Shown piece by piece: positions 39,316 to 49,355 of a DNA stretch of 62,500 nt (position 1 is its first letter; the number at the start of each line of letters is the position of its first letter). Under the pieces are notes generated by a model. The model did not search any database, was not told where the DNA came from, and saw only the letters and a program-made list of their open reading frames with translations. A program made the position numbers and the translations under genes. Origin of the DNA: Chrysomallon squamiferum (Eukaryota > Mollusca > Gastropoda > Neomphalida > Peltospiridae); the NCBI GenBank assembly GCA_012295275.1, contig CM022673.1, forward strand, positions 24,479,761 through 24,542,260, written 5' to 3'.

Positions 39316-40903
39316 TTTTTTTTTTATTATTATTATTTATATTATTATTTTGTTGTTTTTTTTATATTATTTTGAGGGCTTATTTTATTATTATTACTAC
39401 TGCTACTACTGTTACTATAACAGTATGAATGTCTGTGTGTGTGTTTGTGTCTGTGTGTGCGTCTGTTTGTGTTGTCTATCGCTGTTCGTGTGTGTGTGTG
39501 TGTGCGCGCGAGGGGTGTGTTTGTTTTTGGATTTATTTATTTCTTACATTTTCTTTTCTTTTGTTTTAGGAAACATAAACTTTTACATGTCCCAATATAT
39601 ATATTTTTTTCCTTCAAGAGTTTTAAATTTGTGTATTAACAACAGTTGACTCTCTATTTGGCGGACCTCGCTTTTCTAGAAATCCGCAAAAATCACAAAA
39701 AATATACTAACCGCCATTTCCCACTTGAAACTGTGCCTCTGTTCCGAGTCCTAATGACACAGCATATTTTAATTATATTTTTAAAATACTGTTGACCCTT
39801 GACTTCAAAGACCTGGAAATCTACACAAAACTTGGAAAAAAATAAATAATTGAACTTACCACCATGTCTTACTTGAAATCTTATATCTAGGTACTGTTAA
39901 GTTATTCTGAGTCCCAATACACGATAAAAGTAAACCTATCTCAAACCACTTTCTATCGAGGTAACAGTAAATTTTACAATTACACCGATAACCATCATAA
40001 CCTAACAAACGTCACCCAACCTAGCCGAAATTTTTCTCCGGTACATGTTTTGGGTGGGTTTTTTTTCACATTTGTTTACATCATGTCTGAATATTGTTCT
40101 TACATCTTTATATTAATGTACTATATAGCTGTTACGTGTACTAATCTTTAAAGTTTCGGTAAATTTTAAGTTTAATGTTGGTCCGTGAAATCGAGGTTCA
40201 AGAGTATATCCGGTTTAAATATTGTGCTCGCTATTGTTGTATTAATAGCGGTGACAAAGACACTGAATGTTAATTTTATATATGTTTGCAGGAAATGCCG
40301 TTGATACTTCTAAGAGAGAAAAGCGGTATGGTAAGTTACTTAATAATCTTTCTCTGTCTTAACTGTTGTTTAAAATATTAATTACGTTTGAAAATAGCTA
40401 TTCATTATTTAAAATATTTTGAAATGAACTACGTTTTTGAATAAAAACTTTTCATATTTGTTAACTGAAACATTTTTAAATGATGTGTTTTTGAATGAAT
40501 CTTTTCATCATTAATCACATAAAACATTCTGAAGTGTAATATGCTTTAAAATCTTCTATTCATTATTCGTTATTCAAATATTTTCAAGTGAAATTCTCTT
40601 TAAAAGAAAATAACCATTCGTTATTTAAAAAAAAAAATTTGAATTGAAATTCGCTTTGTAAGAAATTTCATCATTATTTGTTACATAAAACATTTCGATG
40701 TGAAACGCTTATTTTAAAACATTCTGAAGGGTTAATTACACTGTTGTTGTTTTCTGTTTTCTGCACCAGGTATAGCGGGGCTGGATAACATTGATATGAT
40801 CACGAGTACGTTGGACAAAGTGAGACACCACAACCGTAGACCGCTTCTTAGCGTTAGTCTCACAAACGCTGACCTTCAACGGTTGCTAAACGCTGGAAGA
40901 TAG
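38756..40903 (+). CDS. Spliced amidated neuropeptide/peptide-hormone precursor (3 coding exons, 118 aa)
   Basis: The coding sequence joins 38756-38939, 40292-40330 and 40770-40903 (TAG stop). Both introns are phase 1 with strong sites (GTGAGT...TTTGCAG and GTAAGT...CACCAG), and the frame stays open across both joins. Residues 1 to about 27 look like a signal peptide: a short polar start with Arg12, then a Val/Leu/Cys-rich core ending TTAYP. Residues 28-68 are a spacer. KREKR (69-73) is a multibasic convertase site. Residues 74-92 read YGIAGLDNIDMITSTLDKV; RHHNRR follows, then 99-116 PLLSVSLTNADLQRLLNA, then Gly117-Arg118-stop, a textbook C-terminal amidation signal. The only two cysteines are in the signal peptide, so the product has no disulfide. 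Predicted role: a secreted signalling peptide from neurons or endocrine cells, probably acting on a GPCR. I do not recognise the family. The C-terminal 18-mer has a faint CRF/urocortin/ELH-like pattern (P-x-L-S-V/I-x-L-T) and the precursor layout resembles PDF. Confident that it is a peptide precursor; family unassigned. Confidence 0.85.
39041..39270 (+). repeat. TTATTATTGGTGTTATTTTTT tandem array
   Basis: The core GGTGTTAT recurs at 39056, 39154, 39193 and 39236, each preceded by (TTA)n and followed by a T-rich run. Spacing is 98, 39 and 43 bp. A TTA microsatellite (39289-39314) and a GT-rich stretch (39431-39510) follow. Confidence 0.7.
39643..40204. mobile_element. Candidate pogo/Tigger-like MITE in intron 1 (562 bp)
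   Basis: Imperfect terminal inverted repeats: 39643-39668 (CAGTTGACTCTCTATTTGGC...) against the reverse complement of 40179-40204 (CTCTTGAACCTCGATTTCAC...), 18 of 26 positions identical. The 'TTGAnCCTCgATTTnnCGGACC' style is typical of pogo/Tigger ends. A third copy of the end lies at 39789-39813, and about 146 bp of subterminal sequence is duplicated in tandem. No clear TA target duplication on the left side and no transposase frame, so this is a non-autonomous relic at best. Confidence 0.45.
40292..40330 (+). CDS. Peptide precursor, 39-nt micro-exon (KREKR cleavage site)
   Basis: A 39-base exon flanked by TTTGCAG and GTAAGT. With the base carried over from exon 1 it codes residues 62-74 (RNAVDTSKREKRY) and leaves one G for the next exon. 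It holds the whole multibasic site. Because 39 is divisible by three and both flanking introns are phase 1, skipping it would keep frame but remove the cleavage site. Confidence 0.8.
40331..40769 (+). other. Intron 2 of the peptide precursor
   Basis: Phase-1 intron of 439 bp, GTAAGT...CTGCACCAG. Most of its length (about 40403-40735) is a degenerate tandem repeat, described separately. Confidence 0.8.
40403..40735 (+). repeat. Degenerate ~50-56 bp minisatellite filling intron 2
   Basis: About six diverged units begin with CATTATTTGTTA-like words near 40403, 40453, 40506, 40561, 40615 and 40670. Each continues with an AAAACATTTTGAAGTGAAAT-like core and a TTTAAAAG/TTTGAAT tail. Confidence 0.65.
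40770..40903 (+). CDS. Peptide precursor, last coding exon (mature peptide + amidation signal)
   Basis: Begins after TTTTCTGCACCAG. Codes residues 75-118, including the RR site at 97-98 and the terminal Gly-Arg followed by TAG at 40901-40903. This exon is less AT-rich than its surroundings, as expected for coding sequence in this genome. Confidence 0.85.
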
Positions 40904-41173
40904 AAATGTCCAGCGCTTCTGGTCTCCCTCGTGTCCACGGAACCAGTCGATGTTACTGCAACAGGAAGATTCCACGAAGATTATTTATAAACATCATAAG
41001 AAAAAAAACCAAAAACAATGTGTGCAATGTACTGTGAAGTGAATTAGTTAATGGATTTATCGTCGAAAGTAATGGATTTATCGTCGTTGTTGTTTTTGTT
41101 GGGGATTTTATTTTTCGGCCAAATGTTTATCTGTTAATGCTTTTCTAACTAGAAAAATCCTGATATCGTCATT

Positions 41174-41240
41174 TTATCTATCTATCTATCTGTATGGATA
41201 GATAAATAGATAGACAGATGTATAGATAGATAGACAGACA
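41174..41240. repeat. TATC/GATA inverted microsatellite
   Basis: A TATC run (about 41175-41194) is followed at once by its complement-type GATA/GACA run (41196-41240), so the segment can fold back on itself. Lies in the presumed 3' UTR. Confidence 0.7.
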
Positions 41241-41451
41241 TCTTTCTATCTTGGTATATCTTTCCATTCAGGTAACTGTATCTATCTTCTTTCCTATCTA
41301 TCTATCAATCTGTCTTTCTCTCTGTCTTCCTCTTAGTCTGTATGTCTGACTGTATATCTGTTTCATCTGTTTGTCTTTTTGTTGATTGATTTTGTCTTTC
41401 TCGATCACTTTTACTAATATTTATTAAACGTTTTAGTTATATTTGAGGAAA

Positions 41452-41457
41452 AATAAA
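41452..41457 (+). promoter_or_regulatory. Candidate polyadenylation signal AATAAA
   Basis: First canonical AATAAA after the TAG at 40901, about 550 bp downstream. AATAAA is very common in this AT-rich DNA, so support is positional only. Confidence 0.35.
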
Positions 41458-41502
41458 TTAAGAAAAGCAAACTTTGCCTCGCCATATATTTCATGTTATT
41501 GT

Positions 41503-41512
41503 TGTTATTATG

Positions 41513-41599
<87 letters not shown>

Positions 41600-41600
41600 T
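41503..41600 (+). repeat. (TTA)n microsatellite, about 27 units
   Basis: Near-pure ATT from about 41514 to 41600, just beyond the presumed 3' end of the peptide gene. Confidence 0.97.
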
Positions 41601-42296
41601 AGCTGGTTATTTTTACTTAGAAATATTTTAATTATAAATGGCCATCTGAATGTGTAACGGTCGTAAATTACAATTTTGAAAAACTTGAGTTATGTCTACA
41701 GCATGATACAAAACCAGTGTATTTACAACAGTACTGTTTCTGAATAGTGCAAAACTATCTGAGAAACTGTGTTATCTGGAGGCCAGTTAAAATCTTGTTT
41801 CATACCATTTTTCTGAAAACCATTCTAAATGTAATTAAGAACTGTTTTCTTTCATATTTTTTGCAATTTAAATGAAAATAATTGTTACCTGTTCTCTCGA
41901 AAAGGAATCTTAACTCGAACTTTGGCGTTTTCAAGTGATTTGCATTTCTGAAATCTGCAGACACTGGAAGTTATAAGTTTGTGAACTCTGGATATGGAGT
42001 AGGGGACAGGTTTTTTTAAAGTGTTTAATGACTAGGGTTTTTTTTCTACAGCGATGGTAGATTTATATATATCAGTCTTTACACGTTTAACAAAGACATA
42101 TATATATATATATTAAAGGTGGAAATGCATGTTCCGAAATGATGCTCATATTGATAAAAATAATAATAAATAAAAAATAAATTCTGAAAACACGGCGAAA
42201 AACAAACCCATGTTGCGAGTTGAGACTCATTTTGTGAGAACTGGTCACAATTTCTTTTATTTGTTCTGTTCTGTTCGAGTATTACTAGTATTAATA
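41601..42296. other. AT-rich stretch, no gene seen
   Basis: Unique sequence with an AT run at 42099-42113. Confidence 0.4.
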
Positions 42297-42389
42297 CTTC
42301 TATTGCTACTGCTACTGTTACTGCTATTACTACTACTACTACTACTACAACTACTACTACTACGATTACTATCACTACTATTACCAGTC

Positions 42390-42443
<54 letters not shown>
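42297..42443 (+). repeat. (CTA)n and (TTA)n microsatellites
   Basis: ACT/CTA-type units 42304-42385, then TTA 42390-42443. Confidence 0.95.
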
Positions 42444-42444
<1 letters not shown>

Positions 42445-42518
42445 TGAATATGTCATTTCTTTTTTTTAAGTTACTTACATTTCCAAATTATTAATTTTTT
42501 GTTACAAAATAGCTGAAC

Positions 42519-42632
42519 GCCATAGCAACCTAAAATCGTGACGTCATCGCGTACATGAGTGAGAGTGACAGCAGTATTTCTTCGGACACTATTACGAAAA
42601 ATCAATCTGTCAACTACGTAACGATGACGTCA
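42519..42632. promoter_or_regulatory. RFX-like half site plus two perfect CRE octamers
   Basis: GCCATAGCAACC at 42519-42530 is the complement of an RFX/X-box half site (GGTTGCTATGGC). TGACGTCA, the full palindromic CRE, lies at 42539-42546 and again at 42625-42632. An enhancer or promoter about 1.6 kb downstream of the peptide gene is plausible. Binding is inferred from motif only. Confidence 0.45.
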
Positions 42633-42687
42633 CAACACTAGCTACTTTTTGGTTGTTATACTTCGTTATTTATTAAGATGGTTTGCT

Positions 42688-42748
42688 AAAATAATAATAA
42701 TAATAATAACAACAACAACAACAACAAGATCAACAACGACAACAAAAC

Positions 42749-42780
<32 letters not shown>

Positions 42781-42970
42781 ATGCCTTGGAAAAATGTAGA
42801 ATATATTTAAACAGTTTCTATCAAAAAAGGTATACTTTAAATTAATATAAATTTACAATACTATATTTTATTTTTTTCTAATTTTTACTAAAATAATATT
42901 ATTACTACTGCTACTGTCACTGCTACTAAATTAATGTTACTATATGTACTACTATCATTACTACTGTTAC

Positions 42971-43031
<61 letters not shown>

Positions 43032-43032
43032 G
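42688..43032 (+). repeat. (TAA)n/(CAA)n and (CTA)n/(TTA)n microsatellites
   Basis: TAA and CAA at 42690-42778; CTACTG-type at 42905-42972; AAT then TTA at 42974-43031, forming an AAT/ATT inverted pair. Confidence 0.95.
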
Positions 43033-43621
43033 ATAGTTCAGGTGTAATATAAATGTTGTTAAAAGTTGTTTTTGTAATATTTATGTTACAATGAATGTTA
43101 TTAAAACTGTCATTCTCTGAATTAGTTTTTTTCCGACAATGAATTCATGATAACTGTATTTTGCTTCTGAACTCTGTGCTGAAAAAAAAAAAAATTGAAA
43201 AAAAAAAAAAGAATAAAGAAAGAAATAAAGATTGCACGCATTGATATTATTTGTTTTTGTCTTTTATACAAAAATATAGTTTGTGCCTTAAAAGTATAAA
43301 TAAATAGAACCAGCATGGCATGCAGATTTTATAAAAAATGTAAATATAAATTTAATGGAATAAATTTATGTTAAAACTGAATTTTGAATTCACTAGTTTT
43401 AAAGTCGTACAGCAACAACTAAAATATGTTCGTTTTTCAGAATCAGAGTTAAATGTTTTCTGACAAAGAAAACAAGTTTTTTTTTCGTTAAGTGATGATT
43501 ATGGTTTACTCTGATGTAACAGATACCATATTTGATTGGCATGAGATTTGTTCTCTTCTACATATATACTGAAACGTATCAGTTTTGTGTGTGATATATA
43601 TGTACGAGAAGATCTAACCGC

Positions 43622-43624
<3 letters not shown>

Positions 43625-43698
<74 letters not shown>
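43625..43698 (+). repeat. (GT)n microsatellite, about 37 units
   Basis: Pure GT from 43625 to 43698, preceded by CGCGC. Confidence 0.97.
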
Positions 43699-43699
<1 letters not shown>

Positions 43700-44267
43700 T
43701 GTTAATTCAAAGTCTGTTTGAGAATAATTAGTTAAGAGTTGCCTTCCGCTATAAAATTTATATAACATACAATGTTTTCTTATGCTGACGTAATATACGT
43801 GACCAAACATGAGGTCATAATTTAAGACAGAGAGACAGTCGACAAGAGAGACACTAAAGACACCATAATAATTACTATAACATAATATGTGTTACGTCTT
43901 TACACTTTGCTACATTTTTGATTGGCTGAATCGAAAAAACAACGATTTGTAAAGCCACTGATCTTTCTGCAGTACAACAAATACTTAAGCCACAATTTCT
44001 CTGTATTCAAATCTTTCACACAGTTTTTCAGTTTCTTTATTAGCCTATTCCTAAACAGCGAACTTCACCAGATAATCTTCAAAACGAGTACTGATAAAAT
44101 AAACACTTTACGAGATACTGTTATTTTCAAAGCCTGTCTTTGTTGGCATGAACAAAGAACTACTAGTTTGTATACTTCAACGTTATTTGGCTGAAATCAG
44201 GTGAAATCCTTTAATTTCACAGACTCAAATGACACTGAAACTATTCATTGTAAAAATTTAGCTTTTA

Positions 44268-44310
<43 letters not shown>

Positions 44311-45150
44311 GAAGAAGAAAAGATAATTTAAACCTCTGCTTTAAAAAGCAATAATTTGATTTAAACAGAGCAATTGAATCAGATAGCTTAAATTTAACTG
44401 AGTTGTATTTGATGAAGCAAAAAAAAAAGAAAAACAGAATGAAAGAAAAGAAAAGAAAGGTATTTTTGTGAACTGTTCTGAATATACTCTTTGCCATTGC
44501 TTACAAAATATGAATGAGCTACATTATTTGTACCACTGAAATATGAACAGACTTATCACAAAACTTCTGACATAGCCGGCGTTGTCGTCATACACTATTT
44601 AAATATATGTGATCAACGCATTGAACTGAAAACATAAAATAACTGTAGTTCATATAACACACATCGTCATGTACAGATACAACGTGAATAATAAATATAA
44701 GATGTTACCTTCATATTTTGAGTTTTAAAGTGATTTATTTTCTTCCAGTAAAAAAACACATAATAGATTTGTAACTGACCAGAAAAAAAGTAAACATTCT
44801 AGCTAATACTTTATTATTTTCAAAGTTTAGTCCTGTTTTACTGTCGTACTTTGCTATCGGCAAATATCGATCGCTATAAACCATAGGTTTTCTACCTGTA
44901 AGGGCTCGTCAGCCTTTATTCTGGGGGTCACGAGATCGTTCTTGAGCGAGGGTATGTTTTAGCTTTTTTAACTTGACTTGGAAGGAGGAATAAATAAAAA
45001 CGTGTAGATAGGTTTGGGACGCGTCATAGTGAATATAGATTCCTTTTGTATTGTCTTTGGTTGATGAAAATATGGTAACCCTAGATATTATTGAATCAAA
45101 ATTTTTAAAGGGTTTCATCGGTCATATTGAGTTGCTCATAAGGGGTAGCA
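43699..45150. other. AT-rich stretch, no gene seen
   Basis: Poly(T) at 44275-44309. A 90-codon plus-strand frame at 43922-44194 and a 69-codon minus-strand frame at 44909-45118 lack support. Confidence 0.4.
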
Positions 45151-45345
45151 ACAATAACGACACAAACAACAACAGTAATGGCAATAATAATGCTAACAAC
45201 AACAATAATAATGATGATGATGAAAATAACAACAACAACTATATCAATAACAACAACATCAACAACAAAAAAACAACAACAACAACAATAATAATAATAA
45301 TAATAACAACAACAACAACAATAACAATACCAATAACAATACTAA
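45151..45345 (+). repeat. (AAC)n/(AAT)n compound microsatellite
   Basis: AAC, AAT and GAT trinucleotides for nearly 200 bp, giving a false Asn/Thr/Ile frame. Confidence 0.95.
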
Positions 45346-45817
45346 TTATAACGCAATGATAAACTAATGGAATGAATCTGATACTACAACTTCACACGAA
45401 TCAAAATAAAACAGGACTCAAGTTTCACGAATATCACATTTTCTGACACAAACACACCGAACTATATTTGTACCAGCTACTGATTCCAGCCGCCGCTTTT
45501 AACCGACTGTGATATGAGAAATATTATGATTAAAAATAATAATTAAATTTCTGAACGTCCACTGAGTTTCATTTTCGAAGCAGTTATTAAATAATCACAT
45601 TCTTACTGTAGATGGTTATATCTGGCAATCCCGTTATGTCTGTATTTCCGTATAACGTATATCCTGCTAATTGTATTATTCCTATGTCTGTCTGTTTAAT
45701 TCATGACAGCTGTCTGCCAGATTTAGAATAACGCGTTTAGCTCTGCAGTAATATTCTGCAACGTAATGTTATGTATGTGAACGAACAAAGAACAAAATAT
45801 AAATACATTTAAATACT

Positions 45818-45955
45818 TTATATATATATATATGAGTATGTATGTATGTATGTATGTATGTATGTATGTATGTATGTATGTATGTATGTATGTATGTATG
45901 TATGTATATGTATGTATGCATATGTATGTATGTATTGTATGTGTATATGTATGTA

Positions 45956-46004
<49 letters not shown>

Positions 46005-46035
46005 GTATATGTATGTATGTATTATGTATACATAT
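45818..46035 (+). repeat. (GTAT)n, (GT)n and (AT)n block
   Basis: AT 45818-45832, GTAT 45838-45906 and on to 45960, GT 45961-45994, AT/GTAT to 46022. Confidence 0.97.
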
Positions 46036-46267
46036 GTAATTGTCTTGGACATAATATCTTGTCTTAAATAACGTACTAATAATGACACGTAACTCAGCAA
46101 AACATAACAAGTAACTTACTAACCTGTGCTGGATAACACTTAGTATTATTTCTAACGATTACTCATTACTGAGCAGTTAAATCGCTCAAAACAGATACAA
46201 AATGATTGCTATTTCAAAAACAGATTTGACTGTTGTTTTACCTTATTTCAGAAACGCATGCTAGATA

Positions 46268-46342
46268 TATATATATATAGACAAACAAACAAAAACTCAA
46301 GCACATATACATATACGCATTTGTTTATATATATATATACAG

Positions 46343-46379
<37 letters not shown>

Positions 46380-46424
46380 CACATACAAACATGCAAACAC
46401 ATACATACACACACACACACAAAC

Positions 46425-46463
<39 letters not shown>

Positions 46464-46600
46464 AGCATACCCATACAGACATGCAGACATACACACATAT
46501 ACATACATACACACATACACACACATACAGAGACACACACATATACATACATACATACATACACAAACACACATACATACACACATATACACATACATTC
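46268..46600 (+). repeat. AT/AC/ACAT compound microsatellite block
   Basis: Alternating AT and AC runs with ACAT and ACAG tetranucleotides. The complement of the preceding GTAT block in style, about 250 bp away. Confidence 0.95.
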
Positions 46601-48049
46601 AAAAGAACACATTTTCTTTCTTTTTTTTAAATATAACAAAACATTTCTTTATTTCCTTCACATGTGTAGATTATTTACTCTGTTTTCATTAAAAGCTAAA
46701 ACATCAGTTGAAATGACGAAGTAATTAAAAAAACCCAAAAAGTCAAAAATGAGAGGAATTTCACTGAGACCACCTGAGACTTGCAGGTTTGGTCATTCAG
46801 TTTACCTTCTGTTAGTTACATCAACAACACAACGCACGTAATTTCTTTCTTTCTTTAATTCGCTCGATCTACATAAACCTGTCATTTCTCTGTTTTAGTA
46901 GTTGAAAAGAAAAATTTATGACCGAACTAGCGGTGTATTTCTGGTAATTATTTTAAAGGTGAGCATAATTTAGGATAATTTAAAACTGCTCACTTCGATG
47001 ACGTTCGTTTTGTTTTGTTAATGGAAAAAAAAAAAAAAAAAAAATCATATGTTTACTGTTTATTTAAAAAAACAAAAGGAATTAAAGTTGTTCGACATAA
47101 TTAAGTAACCCTGTGATTCAAAATAGAACCAGTGTTATGAAACCATGGAAACAGAAAGGTCAAATGATCTCATTTTACAAAAGGTTGATGAATTTTGTTT
47201 TAAAATTTTTGAAATTAGAATTAAGTTAATGTGAGATCTTAGCGGCAAAATAACGAAATGTATCTCGGGATATCTAAAATGTGATAACACAAACATAAAG
47301 ATTATATTAGGCATGAGAATTTCTTTAGGATATCTTCGTATTTTATAACAGAAAATGAATAATTATTGAAAAAATAATAATAATAATAAAATTAAAAAAT
47401 TAAAATTAAAAAACAACAAAGAAATCCAGAAACAGATATTAATAAAACGTTGATCTGTTTTCTTTCGTTCGTTTTGTTTATTTATGTTACTGAATAAGAT
47501 TTCTACTTTAATTAGTTAAATATTAACAAACGTGTGTTGCGCCACACATATAGTATGGACGACAGTGGTTGTCAGGTTATTAAACGTGGTAGTTAAAGTT
47601 AAATGTTCTGGTTTGTGTGTGGATCATTCGCATGAAGGTGAATCAGACTGATCACGTAAGATAAAAAAAAAAAAATGACTTCTCGTGAATAAATCCACAG
47701 CAAGTTTGACTGTTATAATTTGCAAAGTTTCTTTTCAGAGAATGTAACGTCTTCTGCATCTGTTTTTAAAATACGAATAATCAAATTAGTAAAAGTTTTT
47801 AATTCTCATCGCTTTTTAATTTAACTGTTTTATGACTCTCAGATAGCAAATACTCTGCTGACATTGGCAAGATATTTAAATATAATTAAACATAACACAT
47901 GTCACATACTTTCAGTATTTCGAATTGCATTCTTTTTCTTATTTCTATATTTACTGAAGTAAACCGTTCACAGGTAACATGGTCCACTTTTACACTAATC
48001 TTAACTTCGTTATGTCAGTTATTAACCCTTCGTTAACACGGAATTAAAA
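46601..48049. other. AT-rich stretch, no gene seen
   Basis: Poly(A) at 47024-47044 and an AAT-rich patch at 47370-47410. No gene. Confidence 0.4.
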
Positions 48050-48450
48050 CAATTTACGTTATCAATGACTAACGCCATTCAGCTTCATGCGACGTGTTTT
48101 AGTAATCAAATTCGACGACGCGCGAACGCGGCCTAGATACGTCATTTCCCGTTGAAAAACGTTGACATCTAATTCATACGAACGGCCGAAGGAAAGGCTC
48201 CACAGTGGTTTTCCTCTCTGATCAGAATCATAACGCTGACATCTGTTAACAGTGTATACTAAGGTGGGTTAGAGAGCCTTTTTAAAACAAGCTTTCATTC
48301 ATTAATTCACTACATGTGACCAGCGAAGTGTACGAACGAGAAAAAGGTCTCAACACGTACAAAGTTTGTCTAACTCCACACGGAGAAGAGCTCGTTGTGT
48401 AACTTCGCTCAAGAGGTGAGCCTGGCAGTCTTTCATTTTAGCCAGTAATG
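48050..48450. other. Unique CpG-richer block, candidate regulatory element
   Basis: Non-repetitive and richer in CG (ATTCGACGACGCGCGAACGCGGCC near 48110; ACGAACGGCCGAAGG near 48178). Several donor-like GGTGAG words (for example 48416). No open frame. Confidence 0.35.
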
Positions 48451-49044
48451 AAATGAACGTTAATAAAATCAAAGGAAACTCTTCTATTTGTGGGACGATC
48501 CGACTTTCAAATTGACTTTGCAATCGACCAGATGTTCATGTGAGAGAAACTGTCAGCATTGTGTTTCGCTGAAAATAACTTAATGAAATCGAGTCCTACT
48601 TTCCACGCTTTGGGCTAATGAAATAAATGATTCTACAGTTCATTCGTTGGATTAAAAAAAAAAAGTCCCACCCCAAAAAAAAAAATCAGATGAGAGTTTG
48701 AAGTATTTTAGTCTTGTAACCACACGGCCAGACTTTAAAAGATCCTCACAAATGCTTATAACTCTTTCTAGTTCTTTTGATTCACTCTGCCTATTGATTA
48801 TTTTCAGTCATCCTAAACTCGTATGTAACAAAACCTACAAGAACAGCGAAACGTTCCATCAACAAAATTCATTGCACTGCATGCTTCTTAATCAACTTGA
48901 ACATAAGAAAGTCTTCAAAAAGCATAAACTCGTGACTCGTGCTGTTTCTAAAACACGTCAAATAAGCCCATCACAGACGTACTTACGTCTCCAGTCGCAA
49001 GCGGTTTTAACCAACTATCTGAAAATGTTTCGTCGTAATCATAA

Positions 49045-49050
<6 letters not shown>
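48451..49050. other. Unique stretch, no gene called
   Basis: The 164-codon plus-strand frame at 48698-49192 contains about 115 non-repeat codons before a GA tract. No domain, signal peptide or splice sites recognised; likely chance. Confidence 0.35.

Positions 49051-49111
<61 letters not shown>
49050..49111 (+). repeat. (GA)n microsatellite
   Basis: About 31 pure GA units. Confidence 0.97.
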
Positions 49112-49113
<2 letters not shown>

Positions 49114-49300
49114 CAGCTGTACAGTAATTTATATTTTTCAACTAAGTATAAAATCTCGAACACCATTTAATAACAGGCGTAATAACGTATAAAACGAAGT
49201 AAAATTTGAAATTACAGTTGAAGAATAATTATATCAAAAACAAACCATTGCTTGAAGAACTCAGGATGTTTCCACAATTTAATTTTATTTCTGTAACGTC

Positions 49301-49355
49301 TCACACACATACACACACACGTACACACACACACATACACACACGCGCACATACA
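49301..49355 (+). repeat. (CA)n microsatellite, interrupted
   Basis: CA runs with CATA, CGTA and CGCG interruptions. Confidence 0.95.

Larger units (their letters stand above)
38940..40291 (+). other. Intron 1 of the peptide precursor
   Basis: Phase-1 intron from GTGAGT to TTTGCAG, 1352 bp. It contains a TTA/T-rich array with a repeated GGTGTTA core, a GT tract and a MITE-like element at 39643-40204 that ends about 90 bp before the acceptor. Confidence 0.8.
40904..41470 (+). other. Likely 3' UTR of the peptide precursor
   Basis: Sequence after the stop with no further open frame of note. It carries a short duplication (AATGGATTTATCGTCG at about 41053 and 41072) and a TATC/GATA inverted repeat. 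The first clear AATAAA downstream is at 41452-41457, so transcription could end near 41470. The true end cannot be fixed without cDNA. Confidence 0.4.

Noticed and set aside
39136-39649. Several Ile/Phe/Tyr-rich frames
   Set aside because: Products of TTA/T-rich repeats within intron 1.
44909-45118. Minus-strand 69-codon frame with text like a transposon end (GGGGGTCACGAGATCG)
   Set aside because: Resembles hAT-style terminal text but no matching opposite end or target duplication was found.
46258-46692. Overlapping Tyr/Thr/His and Cys/Val frames on both strands
   Set aside because: Translations of AC/AT/ACAT microsatellites.
48698-49192. 164-codon plus-strand frame
   Set aside because: The last part is a GA repeat (Arg-Glu). 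The first 115 codons have mixed composition but no domain, signal peptide or splice sites; likely chance.
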